A stretch of 64,000 bases of DNA from Kitasatospora xanthocidica (GCF_014656195.1 NZ_BNBY01000001.1:689148-753147); one strand, 5' to 3'; shown: positions 16,775 through 25,638, numbered from the stretch's first letter. Numbers and translations: made by a program. Notes: generated from the sequence alone by a model not told the origin.

Positions 16775-19051
16775 CTAGAAGAAGACGTTCTTCGGGTTGA
16801 GCTGCTCCTCGGTGTGCGGAGCGGCGAGCCGGCCCTGGCGCACCGGGACGTCGTACAGCCGGCCGGGGGCGAGGCGGCGCCAGAAGTGGCGCATGCCGGG
16901 GGCGATCACCTTGACGACGCTGAGGTCGAGGTCGGGGCGGCTCTGGTCGAGCACGATCACCTCGACGCCGGCCTTGGCGGCGCGCTCGACGCAGTCCCGG
17001 ACGTGGTCGGCCAGGTCGTCACCGACGAGCGGGGCGAAGTCGGCGAGGGTGCTGGCGGCGGTGTCGCGGTCGGGCAGCAGCCAGGGCTCGTTCGCGACGG
17101 TCGCGGTCCTGCACCACTCCAGGGTCTCCAGGTCGTCGGTGCGGTAGAGGGTGTTGCCCTCCTCGTCCCGGCGGTCGACGAACGGGAGGAACTGGTTGAC
17201 CTCGGTGAGCGCGCGGATCGCGGCGATCCGCGGGTCCGGGTGGGCGCCGAAGCCGACCATGATGTCCTCGACCGCGTGCTTGCGCCGGGAGATCGCGGCG
17301 AACACCGGGACGCCGAGGTCGGAGGTGATGTCGAGGACCCACAGCTCGCGGTCGACCGAGGCGTAGAAGGCCCGCATGGTGTCGACGTACGGGTCGTTCA
17401 GCGAGTCGAGGTCGAACTCGGGCTGGGCGAGCCGGTTGTACCACCACAGGGCGACGGCGTCGCGCTCGACGACCTCGCAGAAGCCCTGCAGGATCGCCTC
17501 CTCCAGGGTGTTGCCGCTGGCGCAGCCGTTGGAGTCGCCGACGCAGTAGAAGTGCTGCTGCAGGTCGGGGTGGCCGTACCAGGCGTAGCCGGAGGGGACG
17601 AGGCGCTCGGCGTCGTGGGTGAGCGACCAGGCGCGGGTCCAGTCCAGTTCGACGTCGGTCGGGAACGGGTCGGGCACCAGGTGCAGCCGGTGGTTGGGGT
17701 CGGCGTTCCACGCGGCGCGGCCGGCGAACTGCTCGTCGGAGAACTGCAGCAGGGCGTCCATGTGGACGGCGGTGGCCGGGTCGAGGTCGCGGTAGGCGGC
17801 GCGCACCACCGGCTCCTCGCCGCGCCAGACCGCCGAGTAGCGCTCGATGGCCTCGCAGATCGCGCTGACCTTGGCCTGGATCTCGGAGCGGCCCTTGCCG
17901 CCGCTCTGGCCGCGCATGTTGCGGCGCAGCAGGTCCATGTTGTCGTTGACCATGGCGAAGTTGTGGCCGGCGGTGAAGCTGAAGGTGATGCCGTTGCCGG
18001 TGTCCTCGTGCGCGCCGAGGCGGGTGATCGCGCCCAGCTGCGGGCTGATGTGGTGCTTCAGCCGGTCGTAGGTGAACTGCGGGGCCTGTACCCGGTAGCC
18101 GCCGTCGGTGGTGTGCCGGGCGGGGCTGGGCCGCAGGACGACCTTGGGGCTGCGCTCGGTGAGCAGCGCCGGGTCGCCGCAGCTCGGGCACTGCGGCTGG
18201 CGGACCAGCGTGTGCTCGGTGGTCTGCAGGGTGTTGAGGTCGAGGCTGATCATCGTGCCGGCCAGCGCGGCGCAGCACTCGTCGGCGAGGGTGCGGGCGG
18301 TCTCGGCGGCCAGCAGCTGGGCGGCCATCGCCGGGCCGGCCGGGATCGCGGCGCGCAGCGGGTGCAGCGGCACGGTCTCGCCGCGCTTGCCGGCCAGGTA
18401 GCGCTCGACCTGGCGGTTGCCGCTGATCCGCTGCGCGAGGCAGGTCCAGCAGCCGGTGTCGCCGGGGCGCAGCAGCGGGCCGAGCCACGGGGCGGTGCCG
18501 GTGGGCTTGGCGAGCAGCCAGGGGCGGCCGTCGGCGAGGCGGGCGGTGTTGAGCCGCTCCAGCGCGCGGTCCAGGTAGTCGTCGGTCAGCGCGATCACCA
18601 TGGCGGCGGGGCCGCCGGCGACGGCCTCGTCCTCGGTCACCGGGCGGGCCCGCAGGCCGGTCGCGGTCAGCGCGTCCACCAGGGGCGCGGCGTCGGCGGA
18701 GCCGAGGGCCAGCACCAGCAGCTCGGTGGCCTGCGCGGTCTCCAGCGCGACGGCCGGGTCGACGCCCTGGGCGTCCCAGTACGCGAGCACGTGGTCGGGC
18801 AGGTCGGGCCGGCCCTCGGCGAGGTGCCCGGCGGCCTCGTAGCGGCGCAGTGCGGTCAGCGCCTGGCCGAGGGGCACGGTGCCGCCCAGCTCCTGGAGGA
18901 TCTCGGCGACGGTGCGCCGTCCGTCCAGGTAGGGCAGGAGGCGCACCGCGGCGGCCCCCGGGACGAGGTAGTCCTGCCCCTCTCCGAGCAGGAAGACCTT
19001 TTCGCCCACCGTCTCGGTGAGGAAATGGGCCTTGAGCCGCGGTCGCTCCAT
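16775..19051 (-). CDS. fused TOMM cyclodehydratase (leader-binding domain plus YcaO)
   Basis: This 758-residue protein fuses an E1-like/Ocin-ThiF leader-peptide-binding half to a YcaO half. The first half has a zinc tetrathiolate CWTC (201, 204) and CPSC (288, 291). The YcaO half carries ATP-binding glutamates in ICEAIERYS (Glu400, Glu403) and GNTLEEAILQGFCEVVERDA. It uses ATP to cyclise Cys/Ser/Thr to azolines. The chain ends NPKNVFF without the PxPxP tail seen in several YcaO enzymes. ATG at 19051 is chosen because AGGGGG lies 6 bases upstream; the ATG at 19057 would abut that site. It is the first gene of the biosynthesis and export operon. Confidence 0.92.
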   Translation of the reverse strand: MERPRLKAHFLTETVGEKVFLLGEGQDYLVPGAAAVRLLPYLDGRRTVAEILQELGGTVPLGQALTALRRYEAAGHLAEGRPDLPDHVLAYWDAQGVDPAVALETAQATELLVLALGSADAAPLVDALTATGLRARPVTEDEAVAGGPAAMVIALTDDYLDRALERLNTARLADGRPWLLAKPTGTAPWLGPLLRPGDTGCWTCLAQRISGNRQVERYLAGKRGETVPLHPLRAAIPAGPAMAAQLLAAETARTLADECCAALAGTMISLDLNTLQTTEHTLVRQPQCPSCGDPALLTERSPKVVLRPSPARHTTDGGYRVQAPQFTYDRLKHHISPQLGAITRLGAHEDTGNGITFSFTAGHNFAMVNDNMDLLRRNMRGQSGGKGRSEIQAKVSAICEAIERYSAVWRGEEPVVRAAYRDLDPATAVHMDALLQFSDEQFAGRAAWNADPNHRLHLVPDPFPTDVELDWTRAWSLTHDAERLVPSGYAWYGHPDLQQHFYCVGDSNGCASGNTLEEAILQGFCEVVERDAVALWWYNRLAQPEFDLDSLNDPYVDTMRAFYASVDRELWVLDITSDLGVPVFAAISRRKHAVEDIMVGFGAHPDPRIAAIRALTEVNQFLPFVDRRDEEGNTLYRTDDLETLEWCRTATVANEPWLLPDRDTAASTLADFAPLVGDDLADHVRDCVERAAKAGVEVIVLDQSRPDLDLSVVKVIAPGMRHFWRRLAPGRLYDVPVRQGRLAAPHTEEQLNPKNVFF

Positions 19052-19211
19052 AATCATCCCCCTGTGTTCACAAGTTCGTCGTTGATATTGAACACTCCGT
19101 GAAAACCGCTGTACATACTGCATATTCGTCCGGGCGGCCGATATACGCATCGGCCGGAATTACGTATTCCGCCGGGCCGGTACGTAGCGCGGTACGTATT
19201 CGTCCGGCGCG

Positions 19212-19239
19212 TTGACAGCCGGGTGGGCGAGGCGATACT
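19212..19239 (+). promoter_or_regulatory. probable promoter of the LAL regulator gene
   Basis: TTGACA and GATACT are separated by 16 bases, upstream of the TTG start with its GGGGGG ribosome binding site. This pair also argues against translation starting further upstream. The surrounding 19.08-19.20 kb stretch is unusually AT-rich with repeated TACGTATTC and ATTCGTCCGG words, suitable for divergent control of the RiPP operon. Confidence 0.6.
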
Positions 19240-19274
19240 GGTGGGTCCGCGTGAGGTACCGACGGGGGGTTGCG

Positions 19275-21785
19275 TTGACTGGTGGAGTTTTGCTGCACCG
19301 TGAACAGGAGCTGGCCGAGTTGGCCCGGGCGGTGGCCGGCGCGGGTGCCGGACGACCGGCTGTGGTGCTGGTCAGAGGGGTGCGGGGGATCGGCAAGAGT
19401 GCGCTGCTGCGGGCCGCGCTGGCCCGGATGCCGGGCGAGGCGGTGGTGCTGCGGGCCCGATGTCACGACAACGAGCGGGACTTTCCGTACGGGGTGGTGC
19501 GCCAGCTCTTCGACCCCTTCATGCGCATGTCAAGCAATGTCGCGCAGGGCGCCGAATTCCCCGGCGGGGAATTTCTCGCGACCGCGCTCCCGGAAGGTCC
19601 GGAAAGTCCCGGGAACGGTCGGGAACGGGTCCTCAGCAACCTTTTCCAGGCCGCCCGCTCACTGACCTCCCGAACCCCCGTCGTGATGGCCGTGGACGAC
19701 CTCCACCTGGCCGACGAGGAGTCCCGGCAGTGGTTCTCCTACCTCGCCCGCCGGCTCGACGGCCTGCCGGTCGCGCTGCTCGCCACCACCGCCGACGAGG
19801 CCGACGACCCGCTCGCCGCCGAACTCGGCGCACTCGGCCACGCCCGCACCGTCACCCCCGGACCGCTCTGCGACAGCTGCGTCGCCGAACGGGTCGCCGA
19901 GGAGTTCGACGCCCCGGTCGACCCCGAACTGGCCGCCGTCTGCCACAACCTCTCCCGCGGCAACCCGCTGGTGCTGGAGGAACTCACCGCCCGGCTCGTC
20001 GCCGCCCGGATCTCCCCCGGCTCGCCCGACCTCGACACCGTGCGCCGGATCGGCGCCGGCACCCTCGCCGACACCACGCTCAGCTGGCTGCGGCAGAGCC
20101 ACCCCCGGGCCGCCGACCTGCTCACCGGCCTCGCCGTCCTCGGCGCCGACGCCGACCTCGCCACCGCCGCCCTGCTCGCCGGCCAGGGCGAACTGCTCGC
20201 CGACGAGGCCCGCGAGGCGCTGCGCCGCACCGACCTGATCGAACCCGGGCCGCCCGAGACCTTCCGGCACGAACTCGTCCGCACCGCCGTCCTGGCCCGC
20301 ACCGACCCGCGGATCCTGGTCGCCCTGCACGAGCGGGCCGCCGCCCTGCTGGTCCGGCTCGGTGCCCCGGCCGGCCGTACCGCCGAACACCTGATGTCCT
20401 CCGGCACCACCGGCCTCGACTGGGCCGTCCCGGTGCTGCGCACCGCCGCCCGGGACGCCGCCGCCGACGGACACTGGGACGACGCCGCCCGCTACCTCCA
20501 GCGCGCGCTCGCCGACACCACCGACCCGGACACGGTCCGCTCGCTCACCGGTCAGCTCGGCGCCGTCGAACTCCACCGGGACGTCGCCGCCGCCGCCCGC
20601 TGCGCCGCCGGCCTGGCCACCGTCGCCGACCCGGTCGACCGGGCCCGGCTGCTGGCGCCCTTCACCGGCCCGGTCCTGGCGCTCAGCTCCTCCGGCGCGG
20701 CCACCGTCCCCTTCACCGAGGCCGCCCACGCCCTCGCCGCCACCGCCGGACCCCCCGCCGACCTGCTGCTGCCGCTCGCCGCCCAGGCCCTGCTGACCGG
20801 CCGGCGCACCGCCCTGCGGCAGGCCGTCGCCGCCCTGCGCGCCGACCCCGCCGCCGCCTCGGCCCCCGCCCTGCTGGGCGCCCTGGCCGCGACGGCCGCC
20901 GCCGGCGGCCAGCCCCGTACGGCGGTCCGGCTGGCGGCCCGCAGCGTGCGCGGGGTCTCGCCCGCCGAGGCCGGCGTCGAGGTGCTCGGCGCGGCGATGG
21001 CCTACGCCTGGACCGGACGGCTGGACGAGGCGGCCGCCTGGGCCGGCCGGGCGGTCCGCTCCGCCCAGCGCTGGAACCACCGCGGCGAACTCGCCCTCGC
21101 GCTGCTCGCCCGCTCCGACATCGCCCACCGCCAGGGCCGGCTGGACGCCGCCCTGGCCGACGCCGAACACGCCGCGGAGCTGGCCTGCCGGGTCCGCGCC
21201 GAGGAACTCGCGGGCGCCGCTCGGGCCCTGGTCGTCCGGACCCGGCTGCGCCGCGGCCTGCCGGTGGACGGCACGGACCTCGCCGCGGTCGACCTGCCGG
21301 CCGAGGCCCACCCGCTGCTGCGCGCCGCGGTGCTGGAGGCCCGCGGCCTGCTCGCCGCCCACCGCGGCGACCACCAGCAGGCGCTGCGGCTCTTCCTGGA
21401 GTGCGGACACCAGCTGGCCGCCCGCGGCATCGCCAACCCGGCCTGCGTGCCGTGGCGTTCGCACGCCGCCCAGGCGTACCAGGCGCTCGGCGAACCCGCC
21501 GCGGCCCGGACCATCGCCGCCGAGCCGCTGCCCGGCGGCGACGCCCGCCCCCGCCCCGCCGAGGACCGCGGGCCGGCCATCGGCACCCGCGACGCCGGCC
21601 CGGTCCGGCTCACCCCGAGCGAACGCCGGGTCACCGAACTGGTCCTGCAGGGGCTGAGCAACCTGGAGGTCGCCGAGCGCCTCTGCCTCAGCAAGCGCAC
21701 CGTCGACACCCACCTGGGCCGGATCTACCGCAAGCTGGCGATCAAGGGCAGGCCCGAACTGGCCTCGGCGGTCAAGGCGTTGTGA
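19275..21785 (+). CDS. LAL-type LuxR-family regulator
   Basis: This is an 836-residue large ATP-binding LuxR regulator. It has an N-terminal AAA/P-loop domain with Walker A GVRGIGKS at 35-42 and Walker B VVMAVDDLHLADEE. A long TPR-like helical middle follows. The C-terminal LuxR helix-turn-helix is LTPSERRVTELVLQGLSNLEVAERL..KRTVDTHLGRIYRKL. It is divergent from the cyclodehydratase gene, so it is the likely cluster-situated activator. The TTG start is chosen for GGGGGG 5 bases upstream. Codons around 19,520-19,660 are noticeably less GC-rich than the rest. Confidence 0.88.
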   Translation: MTGGVLLHREQELAELARAVAGAGAGRPAVVLVRGVRGIGKSALLRAALARMPGEAVVLRARCHDNERDFPYGVVRQLFDPFMRMSSNVAQGAEFPGGEFLATALPEGPESPGNGRERVLSNLFQAARSLTSRTPVVMAVDDLHLADEESRQWFSYLARRLDGLPVALLATTADEADDPLAAELGALGHARTVTPGPLCDSCVAERVAEEFDAPVDPELAAVCHNLSRGNPLVLEELTARLVAARISPGSPDLDTVRRIGAGTLADTTLSWLRQSHPRAADLLTGLAVLGADADLATAALLAGQGELLADEAREALRRTDLIEPGPPETFRHELVRTAVLARTDPRILVALHERAAALLVRLGAPAGRTAEHLMSSGTTGLDWAVPVLRTAARDAAADGHWDDAARYLQRALADTTDPDTVRSLTGQLGAVELHRDVAAAARCAAGLATVADPVDRARLLAPFTGPVLALSSSGAATVPFTEAAHALAATAGPPADLLLPLAAQALLTGRRTALRQAVAALRADPAAASAPALLGALAATAAAGGQPRTAVRLAARSVRGVSPAEAGVEVLGAAMAYAWTGRLDEAAAWAGRAVRSAQRWNHRGELALALLARSDIAHRQGRLDAALADAEHAAELACRVRAEELAGAARALVVRTRLRRGLPVDGTDLAAVDLPAEAHPLLRAAVLEARGLLAAHRGDHQQALRLFLECGHQLAARGIANPACVPWRSHAAQAYQALGEPAAARTIAAEPLPGGDARPRPAEDRGPAIGTRDAGPVRLTPSERRVTELVLQGLSNLEVAERLCLSKRTVDTHLGRIYRKLAIKGRPELASAVKAL

Positions 21786-21828
21786 CGTCCGGCGCCGGGG
21801 CGGCCCGGTGCACTGACGGTCCGGTGCC

Positions 21829-21881
21829 GTCCTGCCGTGACGCCGTGACTTCGTGACGCCGTGACAGCAGGACGGCAGGAC
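21829..21881. terminator. possible terminator between convergent genes
   Basis: GTCCTGCCGT and ACGGCAGGAC form a 10-bp stem around a 33-base loop. The loop contains two copies of GTGACGCCGTGAC. The loop is long for an intrinsic terminator, so the call is tentative. Confidence 0.4.
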
Positions 21882-21907
21882 CCGATCCCCCCGGTCGGGC
21901 CCTGCCG

Positions 21908-22636
21908 TCAGTCCCGGTCGCCGTCGGCCGGCGCCGAGACGACGCCGAACTCGGCGCCCCACGGGTCGCGCAGCACCGGCGGCTCCTCGCGGCCCGGGCG
22001 GATCAGCCGCGCGCCGAGCTCCACCGCCCGGCGCACGGTGTCCGCCGGGTCGAGGGCGCCGACGTGGGGCAGCCACTGCGGGCGGCCCTGGTCGCTCTCG
22101 ACCACCCGGGCCCGTCCGTCCCCGTCGAGCTCGAACTCCCCGTCGGCGGTGAGCCGGTAGCCGAAGAGCGCGCCGTAGAAGGCCTCGGCCCGGGCGGCGA
22201 GCGGCACCCGCAGCTCGTGGCCGCTGATCGCGCCGGGTTCGTCGGCGAGCACCACGCCCTCGGCGCGGCTGCCCTCCCAGAAGCCGACCGCGGCGCCGGA
22301 GGGGTCGACGGCGAGGAAGAGCCGGCCGTTCGTCCCGACCGGCACCGGCGGCATCACCACCCGGCCGCCGTGGCGCCCGACCTGCGTGCAGGTGCGGGTG
22401 GCGTCCTTGGTCGCCAGGTAGATGTTCCACACCGCGCCCGGCGGCATCCCGGCCGGCGCGGCGCCGAAGCCGCCGATGATCTCCCCGCCGAGCATCGCGA
22501 GCTGGTAGTCGGGCGACTCGGCGACGAACTCCCAGCCGAACAGCGCCGAGTAGAAGTCCCGGCTCCCGTTCAGATCGGGAGTGATGCAGTCAGCCCAGCA
22601 CGGAGCGCCGATGGCATAGCGGGTACGTCGAGGCAC
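21908..22636 (-). CDS. VOC-family (glyoxalase/bleomycin-resistance fold) protein
   Basis: This 242-residue protein contains two VOC half-domains. The first starts PCWADCITPDLNGSRDFYSALFGW and runs to GRLFLAVDPSGAAVGFW. The second starts HELRVPLAARAEAFYGALFGY and ends LRDPWGAEFGVV. Such tandem VOC proteins are common in streptomycetes; the ligand is unknown. The GTG start is supported by AAGGAGAAGGA upstream. The gene overlaps the 3' end of the HprK-like gene by 67 bases, so the two are probably translated from one message. Confidence 0.82.
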   Translation of the reverse strand: MPRRTRYAIGAPCWADCITPDLNGSRDFYSALFGWEFVAESPDYQLAMLGGEIIGGFGAAPAGMPPGAVWNIYLATKDATRTCTQVGRHGGRVVMPPVPVGTNGRLFLAVDPSGAAVGFWEGSRAEGVVLADEPGAISGHELRVPLAARAEAFYGALFGYRLTADGEFELDGDGRARVVESDQGRPQWLPHVGALDPADTVRRAVELGARLIRPGREEPPVLRDPWGAEFGVVSAPADGDRD

Positions 22637-23460
22637 GACTCGTCCTTCTCCTTGGTCATTGCGTGATCGATCAGGCCCGCCGCCTCCTCCGCCCCGCCCA
22701 CACCGGGCAGGTGCAGGCAGTGGGTCGGCGCCCCGGCGAGCAGGCCGGCCGATCCGGCCGGCCAGGTCTGGGTCGTGAACTCCCATGGTGCCAGCCGGAC
22801 TTCCTCGTCGACGCCGCGACACAGCCGGACCAGCGCGGGCGGTGCCAGCCGGGCCCGTACCGGGACGACCGGGCCGAGGCACTCGGGGCGGACCAGCAGC
22901 ACCTCGCCGCCGATCGGCGAGGCGACCGTGCGCCACATCCCCTCCGGCAGTCCGGCGCCGCGCAGCCAGGCCGCGGCGGGGCCGCGCGCCTCCAGCGGGG
23001 TGAGGTAGGGCAGCACGTGGCCGCTGCGGCGGTCCAGCACCAGCAGCCGTCCGGACACGAACTCCCAGGAGCGCTGGGCCAGCGCGGCGCCGACGTTCGC
23101 CTGTTCCGAGTACGGCCCGCCGAGCAGTGCGACGGTGGCGCCGCCCTTGGCCAGCACCACGGCCGGGAGCAGGCAGAACCGGTCCTGCAGCGCGGCGAAC
23201 GGCGGCACGGCGGGCGGCACGTTGCCCCAGCCCCGGAAGGGCCGCCGCAGCAGCGGCGTGCCGTCGCTGCGGCGGACCAGGAAATCGCCCGGGGAGCCAT
23301 TTCCGGCGGCGCCGGAGAATTCCACCCGCAGCTGGTCCGGATCCTGGGAAATCCCTGTGAGGTGAGGACCGAAATGGAACGAGATCTCATCGCGGTCGGC
23401 CCGGACGAGGCCGACCTCGATGCCGAAGAAGTTCAGCACAATCGGCTCGATAACCGGCAC
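22570..23460 (-). CDS. HprK-like protein with degenerate P-loop
   Basis: This is a 296-residue protein. The central block (LLPAVVLAKGGATVALLGGPYSEQ, then ALAQRSWEFVSGRLLVLDRRSGHVLPYLTPLEARG) has the layout of HPr-kinase-like proteins found in RiPP clusters: hydrophobic strand, P-loop, helix, then a VLD..G.VLP.P.PL segment. The expected GxxGxGKS/T is replaced by GGPYSEQAN at about 114-122, with no lysine, so ATP binding by a classical Walker A is unlikely. GTG at 23460 has AGGAG 6 bases upstream. It flanks the azole RiPP genes, suggesting an accessory role, perhaps peptide binding. Confidence 0.55.
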   Translation of the reverse strand: MPVIEPIVLNFFGIEVGLVRADRDEISFHFGPHLTGISQDPDQLRVEFSGAAGNGSPGDFLVRRSDGTPLLRRPFRGWGNVPPAVPPFAALQDRFCLLPAVVLAKGGATVALLGGPYSEQANVGAALAQRSWEFVSGRLLVLDRRSGHVLPYLTPLEARGPAAAWLRGAGLPEGMWRTVASPIGGEVLLVRPECLGPVVPVRARLAPPALVRLCRGVDEEVRLAPWEFTTQTWPAGSAGLLAGAPTHCLHLPGVGGAEEAAGLIDHAMTKEKDESCLDVPAMPSALRAGLTASLPI

Positions 23461-23788
23461 TGTCGCTCCTGACGGGTTTGTTGCACATTCAATTTCTTGC
23501 GGCGCCCGGAGTTCGGTCCCGGCCGGGTCGGCCCGGGTGGGGCGCGCGGGGGCAGGCGGCACCCTTCGGCGCGGTCGGCGCGGTCGGCGCGGTCGGCGCG
23601 GTCGGCGCGGCCGGCGCGGCGGGCCGACGGATGCGGCCGGCCGGTGCGGCCGGAAGGGGCCGGCGCGGGGACCGGGCCCGTCGGCCGGCCCGGTGGGCGG
23701 GTGCGTCCACCTGGGGCCTCGTCACCGCCCGACGGACGGTGTGCGATGAGGGGACGTCATGTGCGCGGTGTGTCGGCGGCTTTGCCGC
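23461..23788. other. 328-base gap with a tandem repeat and no credible gene
   Basis: This interval lies between the small secreted protein and the HprK-like gene on the minus strand. It carries a GC-rich 9-base tandem repeat. Open frames crossing it encode Pro-Ala-Thr or Arg-Gly low-complexity strings with no start signal, so I regard them as noise. A RiPP precursor gene was looked for here and not found. Confidence 0.5.
23568..23621. repeat. 9-bp tandem repeat (GGCGCGGTC)
   Basis: Four perfect GGCGCGGTC units run from 23568 to 23603, followed by two variants ending GCC and GCG. The array is intergenic. Confidence 0.9.
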
Positions 23789-24016
23789 TCACTCCCAGCG
23801 CCAGTCGCCCGGCGCGTTGATGCCGGGCAGCTTGGCCAGCCGGGACGTGCTGATCTCGTCGGCGAGGTGGCCCAGCGCGGTGGACACCGAGGCGACGGCG
23901 GTCGGGCCGGCGGTCGGCGCGTGGCTGGTCGCGGCCTGCGCCGACCCGGCCAGGACGCCGCAGGCCAGGGCGATCGCGGCGGCGGTGGTACAGGCGAACC
24001 TACGGCAGGAAAGCAT
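23789..24016 (-). CDS. small secreted protein
   Basis: This 75-residue protein has a clear Sec signal peptide. MLSCRRF is followed by a hydrophobic core AAAIALACGVLAGSAQA, with cleavage likely after residue 28. The mature 47 residues (ATSHAPTAG.. to GINAPGDWRWE) contain no cysteine and end in an aromatic, acidic tail. I do not recognise a family. GGGGGACTCC precedes the ATG. It sits upstream of the HprK-like gene in the same direction and is divergent from an HTH regulator. It lacks a double-glycine leader and a Cys/Ser/Thr-rich core, so it is a poor candidate for the azole precursor. Confidence 0.6.
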   Translation of the reverse strand: MLSCRRFACTTAAAIALACGVLAGSAQAATSHAPTAGPTAVASVSTALGHLADEISTSRLAKLPGINAPGDWRWE

Positions 24017-24383
24017 GGAGTCCCCCAGGACGAACAGTGTTTCGGAAGCGGCGCCGGGCATTTCCCGCGACCGCTGCGGTCGACCGCCGGTGAGAGCGGT
24101 CCGCGGTCATTGGCGGGCCCGGCCGGGGAGCTCGCCGCTCCCCGACAACCGAAAGTCTGCTGCACGCCGAGGGGCACCGGAAGGTGTTCGGGACGGCAGG
24201 AAGAACGGCGTGGCACGATGGTGCCATTACCATTCCATTACCTTTCCCGGGCGGGCCGATCGACGGACCGGAACAGGAGGCTCCGGGCGGTTGTCCCGGT
24301 CCGCTCGCCCTGGCATGATCAGGCGGCAACTCGTCCGGTCGAAATTGCCGGTCGGGGCGACGGACTACGGGGGTGGTGCGCCG
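24017..24383. other. 367-base divergent intergenic region
   Basis: The region separates the leftward secreted-protein gene from the rightward HTH regulator, so it should hold both promoters. The only standout structure is the inverted and direct repeat set at 24211-24242. No convincing open frame lies inside. Confidence 0.5.
24211..24242. promoter_or_regulatory. candidate operator between divergent genes
   Basis: TGGCAC, four bases, then GTGCCA make a perfect inverted repeat. It is followed by two direct copies of CCATTACC at 24224 and 24235 in a locally AT-rich patch. The position between the secreted protein and the HTH regulator suggests a binding site for that regulator; there is no direct proof. 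Confidence 0.4.
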
Positions 24384-25370
24384 ATGACGGACGGGATCGA
24401 CGACGCCGCACAGGCGGTCTACCGGTTGATGCTGACTGATCATCATCTGGATGCCAAGGGGATCGCCGACGAGCTCGGCCTGCCCGAGGGACGCATCCGT
24501 GCCGCGCTCGACCAGCTCGCCGACCTCCGACTGCTCCGGCCGTCCGAGGAACTCCCGGGTGAGCTCCCGGGCGGCCTGCGGCCGGTCGACCCCAGGGTCG
24601 GGCTGCCGGCCCTGCTGCGCCACTACGAGTCCGTCCAGCAGCGCACCCAGCAGGAGTTCGAACGGCGCCAGAACGCGATCACCAGCCTGCTCGCCGAGTA
24701 CCGGGACGAGACCGCCCGGGAGGACAGCCAGCTGGAGCGGCTGATCGGGCTCGCCACCGTGCAGGCCCGGCTGGACGAGCTGGTCCGCTCGGTCACCGGG
24801 GAACTGCTCACCTTCAACCCCGGCGGCGCCCAGTCCGCCGCCTCGCTCCAGGCCAGCCGCCCCGGCAACGAGGAACTGCTCGCCCGCGGCGTGGCGATGC
24901 GGACGGTCTACCTGGACAGCGTCCGCAAGGACCGGGCCACCGTCCAGCACGCCGAGTGGCTGACCGGCCTGGGCTGCGAGGTCCGGACGGTGCCCGCGCT
25001 CCCGCTGCGGATGATGGTCATCGACCGCCGGGTGGCCCTGGTGCCGATAGACCCGGCCAACACCCGCAAGGGCGCGGTGCAGATCTCCTCGCCCGGCGTG
25101 ATCACCGCCCTCCTCTCCCTGTTCGAGCAGACCTGGTCCGACGCCACCCCCTTCGGCGCCCCGCGCGAGCGCGACGAGCAGGGCCTGACCCGCCAGGAGC
25201 ACGAACTGCTCCGCCTGCTCGGCCAGGGCTACACCGACGAGGCGGCCGGCAAGCACCTCGGGCTCTCCCTGCGCACCGTGCGCCGGATGATGGCCGACCT
25301 GATGGACCGCCTCAGCGCCCGCAGCCGCTTCGAGGCCGGCCTCCTGGCCGGCCGCCGCGGCTGGCTCTGA
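24384..25370 (+). CDS. TrmB-like/LuxR-type helix-turn-helix regulator
   Basis: This is a 328-residue regulator. The N-terminus is a winged-helix TrmB-like domain (AVYRLMLTDHHLDAKGIADELGLPEGRIRAALDQL). A coiled region follows (QQRTQQEFERRQNAITSLLAEYRDE), then a phospholipase-D-like sensing block. The C-terminal LuxR helix-turn-helix is LTRQEHELLRLLGQGYTDEAAGKHLGLSLRTVRRMMADLM. This arrangement is widespread in streptomycete regulators next to secondary-metabolite genes. GGGGGTGG lies upstream of the ATG. It is divergent from the small secreted protein and is the rightmost gene I would assign to the RiPP neighbourhood. Confidence 0.82.
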   Translation: MTDGIDDAAQAVYRLMLTDHHLDAKGIADELGLPEGRIRAALDQLADLRLLRPSEELPGELPGGLRPVDPRVGLPALLRHYESVQQRTQQEFERRQNAITSLLAEYRDETAREDSQLERLIGLATVQARLDELVRSVTGELLTFNPGGAQSAASLQASRPGNEELLARGVAMRTVYLDSVRKDRATVQHAEWLTGLGCEVRTVPALPLRMMVIDRRVALVPIDPANTRKGAVQISSPGVITALLSLFEQTWSDATPFGAPRERDEQGLTRQEHELLRLLGQGYTDEAAGKHLGLSLRTVRRMMADLMDRLSARSRFEAGLLAGRRGWL

Positions 25371-25638
25371 GCCCGCCACCCTCCCCCGGGCAGTGGCATG
25401 AGTCACGTCGGAATCGGTCGGTTTCAGGTGTTCTGCCTGGTGATCGCCCTGCCGTCGCCGCGGTAGCCGGGTGACCGGAGGTCGGTGATCGCGTCGCGCC
25501 TAAATATGATCGGAAGCAACGATTGTCGGTTGGTGCCGATGGTCGTACGTGCAACCTGGGAAACGGTTGGGGCCGTCTCTCTGTGTGCGGTGCGCCAGAT
25601 CGTCCGGGGCGTCGCTTCCGTCGGTGAAAGGTACGCGC

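Noticed and set aside
19099..19215. 38-codon rightward ORF (starts MKTAVHTAYSSG) as a RiPP precursor
   Set aside because: It has no ribosome binding site, no double-glycine leader and no cysteine, and it overlaps the LAL gene promoter.
23489..23725. 78-codon leftward ORF with APTAPTAP repeats as a precursor peptide
   Set aside because: The repeats are a by-product of the 9-bp DNA tandem array; no start signal or leader is present.
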